Assembly (NCBI RefSeq): GCF_934294775.1
Contig: NZ_CAKRAH010000003.1
Location: 1-64,000 of the forward strand
Direction: 5' to 3'
DNA: 64,000 nucleotides
Source of the DNA: an uncultured Dorea sp.
Lineage (GTDB): Bacteria > Bacillota > Clostridia > Lachnospirales > Lachnospiraceae
Shown: positions 27,663 to 35,456 of the stretch, piece after piece
Numbering within the stretch: the first letter of the stretch is position 1
Layout: the number at the start of each line of letters is the position of its first letter
Translations under genes and position numbers: made by a program
Notes under the pieces: model-generated
The model's input: only the letters and a program-made list of their open reading frames with translations
Databases searched by the model: none
Told to the model about the DNA's origin: nothing

Positions 27663-27680
27663 TTATAAGTACACTTACAA
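27663..27680. promoter_or_regulatory. imperfect palindrome upstream of the response regulator
   Basis: TTATAAGTACACTTACAA is an 18-bp inverted repeat with 7 of 9 half-site matches. It lies about 45 bases before the response-regulator ATG, next to a TATAAT-like box at 27656-27661. It could be an operator for autoregulation. The evidence is position and symmetry only. Confidence 0.35.
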
Positions 27681-27780
27681 TAATTCTTTCTCATAAAAGC
27701 CATTTTACTGTCATGTAGATAGTTTGTCAATTCTCGTATGTTTTTTAATACCGGCTTTGTCATCTACAGACCCCGGAACC

Positions 27781-27822
27781 TACAAAGATCTTCCGTTGGC
27801 AGCTTCTTCCGAACGCATGGCA
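27781..27822 (+). repeat. 47-bp hairpin repeat family, divergent copy
   Basis: Starts TACAAAGATCTTCCGTTGGC and continues AGCTTCTTCC, resembling the copies at 39884 and 54253 but with deletions. It lies between the gpmI terminator and the response-regulator promoter. Confidence 0.4.
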
Positions 27823-27824
27823 AT

Positions 27825-27869
27825 AAAAAAACCTCAAGATACAGGCAGCTTCTCCTATATCTCAAGGTT
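27825..27869 (-). terminator. terminator after gpmI
   Basis: The minus strand reads CCTTGAGATA ... TATCTTGAGG (10 bp with two G-T pairs), then TTTTTTT. It closes the glycolytic cluster. Confidence 0.8.
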
Positions 27870-27891
27870 ATTTATAATCTTTTGATTTATA

Positions 27892-29430
27892 TTACTTCAT
27901 AAGAAGTGATGTTCCTGTCATCTCAGCAGGCTGTTCCATACCCATCAGTTCAATCAGTGTAGGTGCGATATCCGCAAGGCATCCACCTTCTTTTAACTTG
28001 TAAGCAGGATCTGCATTTACAAGGATAAATGGTACTGGATTTGTTGTATGTGCTGTGAATGGCTCTTTTGTCTCTTCATCGATCATGTATTCTGCATTTC
28101 CGTGATCTGCACAGATGAACATCTGTCCGTCAGCTTCTTTTAATGCATCATAAGCTTTTCCTACGCACTCATCTACTGCTTCGATTGCTTTTACAGCAGC
28201 TTCGATTACACCTGTATGTCCTACCATGTCAGGGTTTGCGAAGTTGATCACGATTACATCATATTCATCAGACTTAATTGCTGCTACCAGCTTATCACAT
28301 ACTTCATATGCACTCATCTCTGGTTTTAAGTCGTAAGTAGCTACCTTTGGAGATTTGACAAGGATTCTGTCTTCTCCTTCATTTGGTTCTTCTACTCCGC
28401 CGTTAAAGAAGAATGTTACGTGAGCATATTTCTCTGTCTCAGCGATACGGGCCTGTTTCTTGCCATTCTTTGCAAGAAACTCGCCAAATGTATTCGTAAT
28501 TTCTTCTTTTACGAATGCAACCTGTTTGTTCTCGATTGTAGCATCGTATTCTGTGAAGCATACAAATGTTGTCTTGATTCTGTCTCCTCTTTCAAATCCG
28601 TCAAAGCTGTCATCGCAGAATGTTCTTGTGAGCTCTCTTGCTCTGTCAGGACGGAAGTTAAAGAATACTACTGAATCATTCTCTTTGATTGTTGCAACCG
28701 GAGCTCCGTCTTTTGTTACTACAAATGGTACTACGAACTCATCTGTTACATCTGCATCATAAGAAGCCTGGATTCCTTCTGTTGCGGAAGCAGCTGTCTC
28801 GCCTTCGCCTGCAGAAAGTGCCTTGTAAGCCTTTTCTACACGATCCCAGCGGTTATCACGGTCCATTGCATAGTAACGTCCAGAAACGCTTGCAACTTCA
28901 CCTACGCCGATTTCTTTCATCTTAGCTTCTAACTGCTCTACGTATTCTTTTCCTGAAGCCGGTGGTGTATCACGGCCATCAAGGAAACAGTGTACATATA
29001 CTTTCTTAAGTCCCTGTCTCTTAGCCAGTTCCAGAAGACCAAAGATATGTCCGATGTGGCTGTGCACACCACCGTCAGATACCAGTCCCATCAGATGCAG
29101 TGCAGAATCATTCCTCTTAGCATTCTCGCATGCTGCAAGAAGTGCCTTATTCTCAAAGAATACGCCATCTTCGATTGCCTTTGTAATCTTTGTCAGTTCC
29201 TGATAAATGATACGTCCGGCACCCATGTTCATATGACCTACTTCTGAGTTACCCATCTGTCCGTCCGGAAGACCTACTGCAAGTCCGCTGGCATTTCCCT
29301 TTACACATGGATATTCTGCCATCAGCTTATCCATTACAGGTGTCTTTGCCATAGCAATTGCGTTACCTTCTGTCTTTTCGTTCAGTCCATAACCATCTAA
29401 GATCATAAGTACTGTTGGTTTCTTACTCAT
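27892..29430 (-). CDS. gpmI: 2,3-bisphosphoglycerate-independent phosphoglycerate mutase
   Basis: Interconverts 3- and 2-phosphoglycerate using two Mn ions and a serine nucleophile (Ser62 in GQMGNSEVGHMNMGAG). LDGYGLNEK at the N-terminus and ADHGNAEYM near the C-terminus are alkaline-phosphatase-superfamily metal sites. The ATG (MSKKPTVLM) is 9 bases after AAAGGTG and gives 512 residues; a GTG inside that ribosome site would add four residues. It is the last gene of the gap-pgk-tpiA-gpmI cluster. Confidence 0.97.
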   Translation of the reverse strand: MSKKPTVLMILDGYGLNEKTEGNAIAMAKTPVMDKLMAEYPCVKGNASGLAVGLPDGQMGNSEVGHMNMGAGRIIYQELTKITKAIEDGVFFENKALLAACENAKRNDSALHLMGLVSDGGVHSHIGHIFGLLELAKRQGLKKVYVHCFLDGRDTPPASGKEYVEQLEAKMKEIGVGEVASVSGRYYAMDRDNRWDRVEKAYKALSAGEGETAASATEGIQASYDADVTDEFVVPFVVTKDGAPVATIKENDSVVFFNFRPDRARELTRTFCDDSFDGFERGDRIKTTFVCFTEYDATIENKQVAFVKEEITNTFGEFLAKNGKKQARIAETEKYAHVTFFFNGGVEEPNEGEDRILVKSPKVATYDLKPEMSAYEVCDKLVAAIKSDEYDVIVINFANPDMVGHTGVIEAAVKAIEAVDECVGKAYDALKEADGQMFICADHGNAEYMIDEETKEPFTAHTTNPVPFILVNADPAYKLKEGGCLADIAPTLIELMGMEQPAEMTGTSLLMK

Positions 29431-29435
29431 TCTTA

Positions 29436-29511
29436 ATATCACCTTTCGTCTATATATCGTCTTAATATATCGCTTTTGATATCACTTTTCATCATTATAG
29501 ATATCACTTTT
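29436..29511. repeat. five imperfect GATATCACTTTT-type boxes before gpmI
   Basis: Plus-strand copies: GATATCACTTTT twice exactly (29478-29489 and 29500-29511), ATATCGCTTTT at 29467, ATATCGTCTT at 29454 and ATATCACCTTT at 29436. They are spaced 13-22 bases apart. The last overlaps the gpmI ribosome site. Their role is unknown. Confidence 0.45.
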
Positions 29512-29520
29512 GCAACACAA

Positions 29521-29559
29521 AGCCGCAGGAAGCAGTCAAAACGAAAGCCTCCTGCGGCT
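29521..29559 (-). terminator. hairpin after tpiA
   Basis: AGCCGCAGGA and TCCTGCGGCT form a perfect 10-bp stem with a 19-base loop, followed on the minus strand by TTTGTGTTG. The T-run is weak, so it may be partial termination or a processing or stability element between tpiA and gpmI. Confidence 0.6.
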
Positions 29560-29636
29560 GATATTACTTTTATCAACCCTTTAGCGTTAAGGCTGCAGGT
29601 TCTCAAAGTCATAAGTATATTCTTTTATACTTATTT

Positions 29637-30386
29637 TTATTTGTAGTTGACAATCTTACCGAAATCAGCTTTCAGAGATGCTCCACCTACAAGTCCGCCA
29701 TCGATGTCAGCCTGAGCGAATAACTCTGCTGCATTTCCAGCATTTACAGATCCACCGTACTGGATACGGATAGCTTCTGCTGTAGCTTCATCATATACTT
29801 CAGCGATGCATGCACGGATACCAGCACAAACTTCTTCAGCCTGCTCTGTAGTAGCTGTCTTACCTGTTCCGATAGCCCAGATTGGCTCGTAAGCGATCAC
29901 TGCTGTTTTAGCCTGATCAGCTGTTACATTCTGGAATCCAACTTTCACCTGCTGACGGATGAAGTCCATTGTTACACCCTGCTCTCTCTGCTCCAGAGTT
30001 TCTCCGCAGCACATGATTGGTGTAATACCATGCTCGAAAGCTTTGAGCATCTTCTTATTTACTGTCTCGTTTGTCTCTGCGAAGTATTCTCTTCTTTCAG
30101 AGTGTCCAAGAACAACGTATTTTACTCCTGCATCTGTAAGCATAGCTGGAGAGATTTCTCCTGTGTATGCTCCGCTTTCTTCAAAGTACATATTCTCAGC
30201 ACCAACCTGGATGTTAGTTCCCTTAACAGCTTCTGCTACAGGGATAATGTCGATTGCAGGAACGCAGAATACTACGTCTACATCTTCATTAGCTACTAAT
30301 GGTTTTAATTCTTCAACTAAAGCTACTGCTTCACTTGGAGTTTTGTTCATTTTCCAGTTTCCGGCTACAATTTTCTTTCTTGCCAT
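29637..30386 (-). CDS. tpiA: triose-phosphate isomerase
   Basis: Interconverts dihydroxyacetone phosphate and glyceraldehyde 3-phosphate. It is a standard TIM barrel of 249 residues, with Asn-Lys in AGNWKMNKT, the electrophile His in VLGHSERREYF and the catalytic Glu in VIAYEPIWAIGTGK; the phosphate loop is YGGSVN. It follows pgk by about 140 bases that contain a MITE-like element. Confidence 0.98.
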   Translation of the reverse strand: MARKKIVAGNWKMNKTPSEAVALVEELKPLVANEDVDVVFCVPAIDIIPVAEAVKGTNIQVGAENMYFEESGAYTGEISPAMLTDAGVKYVVLGHSERREYFAETNETVNKKMLKAFEHGITPIMCCGETLEQREQGVTMDFIRQQVKVGFQNVTADQAKTAVIAYEPIWAIGTGKTATTEQAEEVCAGIRACIAEVYDEATAEAIRIQYGGSVNAGNAAELFAQADIDGGLVGGASLKADFGKIVNYK

Positions 30387-30419
30387 TGTTCCAAATCTCC
30401 TTAATCATTTTGTATCCAG

Positions 30420-30521
30420 AAAAATGCTGGATACGCGCCAAATGCAAGGCAGATAAGGCGCAGGCGTACTATGTACGTCAAGCCTCATCTAACGCAGCAA
30501 TTGGTGTGTATACACATTTTT
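30420..30521. mobile_element. MITE-like palindromic element B (102 bp)
   Basis: Inverted arms begin AAAAATGCTGGATACGCGCC on the left and AAAAATGTGTATACACACC on the complement of the right. They remain about 70 percent matched to a centre reading GGCGTAC-TAT-GTACGTCAA. It fills the pgk-tpiA gap and has no reading frame. It shares the AAAAATGC ends and the GGCGTA...TACGTCAA centre with element A at 21880. Confidence 0.65.
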
Positions 30522-30528
30522 CATCACT

Positions 30529-31722
30529 TTATTTGTCGTTGGCTGCTGCAACTCCCGGCAGTTCTTTTCCTTCAAGGAATTCCAGAGAAGCTCCACCACC
30601 TGTTGAGATGTGTGTCATCTTATCTCCATATCCTAACTGGTTAACTGCTGCTGCAGAGTCTCCTCCACCAATGATTGTTACAGCTTCTGTGTCTGCAAGT
30701 GCTTTTGCAACGGCTTCTGTTCCTTTTGCAAATTTAGGCATTTCGAAGCATCCCATTGGTCCGTTCCATACAACTGTCTTAGCATCTTTTACTGCATCGC
30801 AGAAAATCTTAGCTGTCTCTGGTCCGATATCAAGACCTTCCCATCCTTCTGGGATTTCGCCTGCTTTTACTACCTGTGTATTTGCATCGTTAGAGAAGTC
30901 ATCTCCGATTACGTTATCTACAGGGAGAAGAAGTTTTACTCCTTTTCCTTTTGCTTTCTCGATCATGTCAAGTGCGTACTGGCAATAATCTTCTTCCAGA
31001 AGGGATCTTCCAACTGTACCGCCCTGTGCTTTTGCGAATGTATAAGCCATTCCTCCACCGATGATCAGAGTATCTACTTTTTCAAGAAGGTTCTCGATTA
31101 CAGAAATCTTGCTTGAAACTTTTGCTCCACCAAGGATTGCTACGAATGGTCTTTCCGGATTGTTGACTGCATTTCCGAGGAAGTCAATCTCTTTCTGCAT
31201 AAGGTATCCAACTACTGCTGTGTCAACATATTTTGTAACACCTACGTTTGAGCAGTGTGCACGATGTGCTGTTCCGAATGCATCATTAACAAATACATCA
31301 CAAAGAGAAGCGAGATCTTTGCTGAATGCATCTTCATTCTTTGTCTCTTCAGCTCTGTAACGAGTATTTTCAAGAAGGATTACATCTCCGTCTTTCATCT
31401 CAGCTACTGCAGCTTTTGCATTCTCTCCAACTACTTCTGGATCAGCTGCAAATTTTACTTCCTGTCCAAGAAGTTCTGAAAGGCGAACTGCTACAGGTGC
31501 AAGAGATAATTCTGGAACTGGCTGTCCCTTTGGTTTTCCGAGGTGAGAGCAAAGAATAACCTTTCCGCCATCAGCGATTAATTTTTTGATTGTAGGAAGA
31601 GCTGCTACAAGACGGTTCTCGTCTGTAATCTTTCCATCAATCAGTGGTACGTTGAAGTCACATCTTACAAGTACCTTTTTTCCCTTTACGTTAATGTCGT
31701 CTACAGATTTTTTATTAAGCAT
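30529..31722 (-). CDS. pgk: phosphoglycerate kinase
   Basis: Transfers phosphate from 1,3-bisphosphoglycerate to ADP. At 397 residues it has the normal length. Signatures are VLVRCDFNVPL at the N-terminus, LCSHLGKPKG, FVNDAFGTAHRAH, and the C-terminal IIGGGDSAAAV and HISTGGGASLEFLEG. It follows gap by about 90 bases that hold a strong terminator, so it is probably expressed partly by read-through. Confidence 0.98.
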   Translation of the reverse strand: MLNKKSVDDINVKGKKVLVRCDFNVPLIDGKITDENRLVAALPTIKKLIADGGKVILCSHLGKPKGQPVPELSLAPVAVRLSELLGQEVKFAADPEVVGENAKAAVAEMKDGDVILLENTRYRAEETKNEDAFSKDLASLCDVFVNDAFGTAHRAHCSNVGVTKYVDTAVVGYLMQKEIDFLGNAVNNPERPFVAILGGAKVSSKISVIENLLEKVDTLIIGGGMAYTFAKAQGGTVGRSLLEEDYCQYALDMIEKAKGKGVKLLLPVDNVIGDDFSNDANTQVVKAGEIPEGWEGLDIGPETAKIFCDAVKDAKTVVWNGPMGCFEMPKFAKGTEAVAKALADTEAVTIIGGGDSAAAVNQLGYGDKMTHISTGGGASLEFLEGKELPGVAAANDK

Positions 31723-31756
31723 AGTACTGCCTCCTGGTTAATTATTTTTTAACTGC

Positions 31757-31787
31757 AAAAAAGGTCCGGTCCAATAAGACCGGACCC
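31757..31787 (-). terminator. terminator between gap and pgk
   Basis: GGGTCCGGTC and GACCGGACC-type arms with a TTATT loop, followed by TTTTTT on the minus strand. It lies inside the glycolytic cluster and should make gap mRNA more abundant than the downstream genes. Confidence 0.85.
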
Positions 31788-31814
31788 TTTGTGAGTCTTA
31801 ATTCATGCTCTAAA

Positions 31815-32828
31815 TTATGCTAATTCAGAGAAGTATTTGATTGTTCTTACCATCTGGCTTGTGTATGAGTTTTCATTGTCATACCAAGAAACAACCTGAA
31901 CCTCTGTAGTTCCATTTTCCAGTGGAAGTACCATTGTCTGAGTAGCATCGAATAATGAACCATATCTCATTCCAACGATGTCGCTAGATACGATTTCATC
32001 TGTGTTGTATCCGAAGGACTCTGTAGAAGCTGCTTTCATAGCTGCGTTGATTTCATCAACTGTTACATGTCCTTTAACAACTGCTGTAAGGATTGTTGTA
32101 GATCCTGTAGGTGTTGGTACACGCTGAGCAGATCCGATTAACTTTCCGTTCAGTTCTGGGATAACAAGACCGATAGCTTTTGCAGCACCTGTGCTGTTTG
32201 GTACGATATTGACTGCAGCTGCACGGGATCTTCTGAGGTCACCTTTTCTCTGTGGTCCGTCAAGAGTCATCTGATCTCCTGTGTAAGCGTGAATTGTACA
32301 CATGATACCAGACTCGATTGGTGCAAGGTCGTTAAGAGCTTTTGCCATTGGAGCCAGGCAGTTTGTTGTACAAGAAGCTGCAGAAATTACTGTATCTTCT
32401 GGTTTCAGAGTTTCGTGGTTTACGTTATATACGATAGTTGGCAGGTCGTTTCCAGCTGGTGCGGAAATAACAACTTTTCTAGCTCCTGCTTTGATATGAG
32501 CAGATGCTTTTTCTTTAGATGTATAGAATCCTGTACACTCCAGAACTACGTCTACACCGATTTCTCCCCAAGGAAGTTCTTCAGCGTTAGCCTTTGCGTA
32601 AATCTTGATTTCTTTTCCGTCAACGATGATAGAATCATCTGTTGCTTCTACAGTATCAGCTAAAGCATATTTTCCCTGTGAAGAGTCATATTTTAACAGG
32701 TGAGCAAGCATCTTAGGAGATGTTAAGTCGTTGATTGCTACAACTTCATATCCTTCTGCTCCGAACATCTGTCTGAATGCAAGACGTCCAATACGTCCAA
32801 ATCCATTAATCGCTACTTTTACTGCCAT
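31815..32828 (-). CDS. gap: glyceraldehyde-3-phosphate dehydrogenase
   Basis: NAD-dependent glycolytic enzyme of 337 residues. The N-terminal NGFGRIGR and Asp34 (AINDLTSP) indicate NAD preference, and catalytic Cys153 lies in SAASCTTNCLAP. It is the first gene of the cluster, with a strong promoter and a leader of about 100 nt. The ATG follows AGGAGGAATTAATC. Confidence 0.98.
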   Translation of the reverse strand: MAVKVAINGFGRIGRLAFRQMFGAEGYEVVAINDLTSPKMLAHLLKYDSSQGKYALADTVEATDDSIIVDGKEIKIYAKANAEELPWGEIGVDVVLECTGFYTSKEKASAHIKAGARKVVISAPAGNDLPTIVYNVNHETLKPEDTVISAASCTTNCLAPMAKALNDLAPIESGIMCTIHAYTGDQMTLDGPQRKGDLRRSRAAAVNIVPNSTGAAKAIGLVIPELNGKLIGSAQRVPTPTGSTTILTAVVKGHVTVDEINAAMKAASTESFGYNTDEIVSSDIVGMRYGSLFDATQTMVLPLENGTTEVQVVSWYDNENSYTSQMVRTIKYFSELA

Positions 32829-32938
32829 GATTAATTCCTCCTAAAGTTTGTTTATTAACTACTTATGCAGTCTAAATTGTGAAATCTTGTCCTCGCTTTT
32901 GGGGGCTTTCTTTTTCAAAGACTTCTCAACTGCTAATA

Positions 32939-32967
32939 ATTGTACTTTATCTGATACAAAATTTCAA
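32939..32967 (-). promoter_or_regulatory. sigma-A promoter for gap
   Basis: The minus strand reads TTGAAA, 17 bases, TACAAT, with an A/T-rich stretch upstream. The start site would be near 32932. Confidence 0.7.
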
Positions 32968-32982
32968 GAGGTTTTCCTATTT

Positions 32983-33819
32983 TTATGTAAGTTGCTTAAA
33001 AACCGGCTTTCGTTCACAAAATTCTGTATAAAATTTAAAGCCGCAAGACTTTAAAATCTCTGCTGTCTGCGCAAAATCATATGCTACATGCTCCGGCTTA
33101 TGCGCATCCGCACCGATAGTAATAATCTCACCGCCAAGTTCTTTGTATCGTTTTAATACATCCGGATGTGGATGTGGATATGGAAGACCGTATTTCAGGC
33201 CTGCCGAATTCACTTCCAAACCTTTTCCTCTCTGGATCAGGATTTTTAAAATCTCATCAATCAGATCTGCCAGATCCATATACGAATAATCCCTCTCCCG
33301 GTTCTTTCCATAGCGGATCACATAATCCAGGTGTCCCAGTGTGTCAAAACAGTCCATACATCTGACATTTTCCAGTATCGCCTCCATCATCAGACGGTAT
33401 GCTTCTTTATCGCTTCTGCCCTGGAACATTTTCTCAGCTGCAGGATCGGTAAATATATCTTTTCCCGCCGCATCTTTTTTATACGGCGCATTATGAACAG
33501 AGCCTATGATAAAGTCAAACGGATATCTTCCCGTCAGTATTTCATAATATTCTTTCAGATACGTGCGAAGTCCTAATTCGACTCCGATTTCGATCTTTAA
33601 TCTGCCTTCATATTCTTTTTGCAATTTTGACAGTTCTTTAAAATAAGCATCTACATCAAAGATTCCTTCTTCGCCCCACTCCAGATCATCCTTGTCAAAA
33701 TGATCGGTAAAGCAGATCGTACGGAGACCTTTCTTGATCGCCGCTTCTGCCATGTCGTGCGGACAGGCTTCGGAATCTGTTGAAAAATGTGAATGCATAT
33801 GCATATCTGCTTGTATCAT
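32983..33819 (-). CDS. hisK: PHP-family histidinol-phosphatase
   Basis: 278-residue PHP-domain phosphoesterase of the HisJ/HisK type, expected to release histidinol from histidinol phosphate. Metal-binding motifs are DMHMHSHFSTDSE (residues 4-16), CFTDHFDKDD, IGVELGLR, IIGSVHN and the C-terminal GADAHKPEHV. No other histidine gene is nearby. It lies 24 bases after mnmA on the same strand, so it may be co-transcribed with the Fe-S cluster genes. The specificity is by family only. Confidence 0.85.
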   Translation of the reverse strand: MIQADMHMHSHFSTDSEACPHDMAEAAIKKGLRTICFTDHFDKDDLEWGEEGIFDVDAYFKELSKLQKEYEGRLKIEIGVELGLRTYLKEYYEILTGRYPFDFIIGSVHNAPYKKDAAGKDIFTDPAAEKMFQGRSDKEAYRLMMEAILENVRCMDCFDTLGHLDYVIRYGKNRERDYSYMDLADLIDEILKILIQRGKGLEVNSAGLKYGLPYPHPHPDVLKRYKELGGEIITIGADAHKPEHVAYDFAQTAEILKSCGFKFYTEFCERKPVFKQLT

Positions 33820-33843
33820 CGATTTTCCTCTTTAATTATTATT

Positions 33844-34929
33844 TTACTTATCTGCAATAATCGTTCCGCCGCCGAGTACATACTCTCCATCATATAGAAC
33901 GACTGCCTGTCCAGGTGTAATTGCTCTTTGTGGTTCTTCAAATGTGCAAAGAATCTCATCGTCTCCTGTTTTTTCCACTGTGCACCATGCACCTCTGTGG
34001 TTGTAGCGGATCTTCGCCCATACTCTTTTTGGCTCTTCAAGATCTTCAACCGTCATGAAATTCACCTGATTCGCACGGACATATACAGACATGGATTCTT
34101 CATTGGTTCCAACCACAACTTCATTGGACTCCGGACGGATCTCCAGAACGAATACAGGATGTCCAAGGGATAAGCCAAGGCCTTTTCTCTGTCCTACTGT
34201 GTAATGAATGATTCCTTTATGTTTTCCTACGACCGTTCCGTCAGACAACACAAAATTTCCCGGCACAATCTTTGCATCGGAATTTTCTTCAATATAAGAA
34301 GCATAATCTCCGTCGGATACGAAACAGATATCCTGGCTGTCCGGCTTATGCGCAACAAGAAGCCCGATCTCATCTGCCATCTTACGGATCTGGTCTTTGG
34401 TATATTCTCCTACAGGCATCAGTGTCTTGGAAAGCTGATCCTGGGTAAGATTATAAAGCGCATAAGTCTGGTCTTTTGCTGCAGTTGCCGAATTACGGAT
34501 CGCATATCTTCCGTTTGGCAGTTTTTCTACTCTGGCATAATGTCCGGTTGCAATATATTGTGCACCGATGTCCAGACTTCTCTTTAACAGTGATTCCCAT
34601 TTTACATAACGGTTGCAGGCGATACACGGATTCGGTGTTCTTCCGTGCAGATAGTCATCGATAAAATAATCAATGACATTTTCCTTAAATTCTTTTTTAA
34701 AATTCATGACATAATAAGGAATCTCGAGCGCTGCTGCCACTCTTCTTGCATCATCTACGGCACTGAGACCACAACAGCCGCCATGTTCTTCCATCGCGGC
34801 TTCTTCTTCATCCTGCCAGATCTGCATCGTTACTCCGATTACGTCATATCCCTGATTTTTTAAAAGCCAGGCTGCCACGGAGGAGTCAACTCCTCCAGAC
34901 ATCCCGACTACTACTTTTTTCTTCTCCAT
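33844..34929 (-). CDS. mnmA: tRNA 2-thiouridine(34) synthase MnmA
   Basis: Adds sulfur to the wobble uridine of Lys, Glu and Gln tRNAs using persulfide from a cysteine desulfurase. The PP-loop is GMSGGVDSSVAAWL at residues 9-22. CIACNRYVKW (about residue 101) holds the first catalytic Cys, and the second is in SQDICFV near residue 200. It is 361 residues. It lies 14 bases after iscU, a typical Clostridia iscR-iscS-iscU-mnmA arrangement linking sulfur supply to thiolation. Confidence 0.97.
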   Translation of the reverse strand: MEKKKVVVGMSGGVDSSVAAWLLKNQGYDVIGVTMQIWQDEEEAAMEEHGGCCGLSAVDDARRVAAALEIPYYVMNFKKEFKENVIDYFIDDYLHGRTPNPCIACNRYVKWESLLKRSLDIGAQYIATGHYARVEKLPNGRYAIRNSATAAKDQTYALYNLTQDQLSKTLMPVGEYTKDQIRKMADEIGLLVAHKPDSQDICFVSDGDYASYIEENSDAKIVPGNFVLSDGTVVGKHKGIIHYTVGQRKGLGLSLGHPVFVLEIRPESNEVVVGTNEESMSVYVRANQVNFMTVEDLEEPKRVWAKIRYNHRGAWCTVEKTGDDEILCTFEEPQRAITPGQAVVLYDGEYVLGGGTIIADK

Positions 34930-34943
34930 ATAAAGTCTCCGGC

Positions 34944-35387
34944 TTAATACTCGTCCTCTTCTTCCTCTTCACCTTCGTGAATATCAGATTTTGGTTTCTG
35001 AAGTCCTTCAATCTTGATATCGTGTTTTTCTGCATAGTCCCACAGAGCTGCATGAATTGCCTCTTCTGCAAGAAGGGAACAGTGTACTTTTACCGGCGGA
35101 AGTCCATCCAGAGCTTCCATAACGGCTTTATTAGTAACTTCCATTGCTTCCTGGATGGTTTTTCCCTTTACCATCTCTGTAGCCATACTACTTGTTGCAA
35201 CGGCTGCCCCACATCCGAATGTTTTGAATTTTACATCCTGAATGATCTGGTTTTCATCGATATCAAGGTAGATTCTCATGATATCTCCACATTTTGCATT
35301 ACCTACTGTTCCAACACCACTGGCGTTTTCAATCTCTCCTACATTTCTTGGATGTTCAAAATGATCCATTACTTTTTCTGAATACAT
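34944..35387 (-). CDS. iscU: Fe-S cluster assembly scaffold IscU/NifU-like
   Basis: 147-residue scaffold on which [2Fe-2S] clusters are built. Three conserved Cys lie in NAKCGDIMRIYLD, FKTFGCGAAVATSS and KVHCSLLAEEAI; the Asp of CGD is the fourth ligand. The C-terminus carries an extra acidic tail (EGEEEEEDEY) not needed for the fold. The gene follows iscS by about 70 bases. The start ATG opens MYSEKVMDHFEHPRNVG, the usual opening. Confidence 0.95.
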   Translation of the reverse strand: MYSEKVMDHFEHPRNVGEIENASGVGTVGNAKCGDIMRIYLDIDENQIIQDVKFKTFGCGAAVATSSMATEMVKGKTIQEAMEVTNKAVMEALDGLPPVKVHCSLLAEEAIHAALWDYAEKHDIKIEGLQKPKSDIHEGEEEEEDEY

Positions 35388-35456
35388 ATCTTAATTACTC
35401 CTTTTTACGTCTTTTTATCTAAATGTTCTGTATCAGTTTTCTGATTAAAAATCTGA

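Noticed and set aside
21880..30521. Repeats as a CRISPR array
   Set aside because: Repeats are single, dispersed palindromes, not regularly spaced direct repeats, and no cas genes are present.
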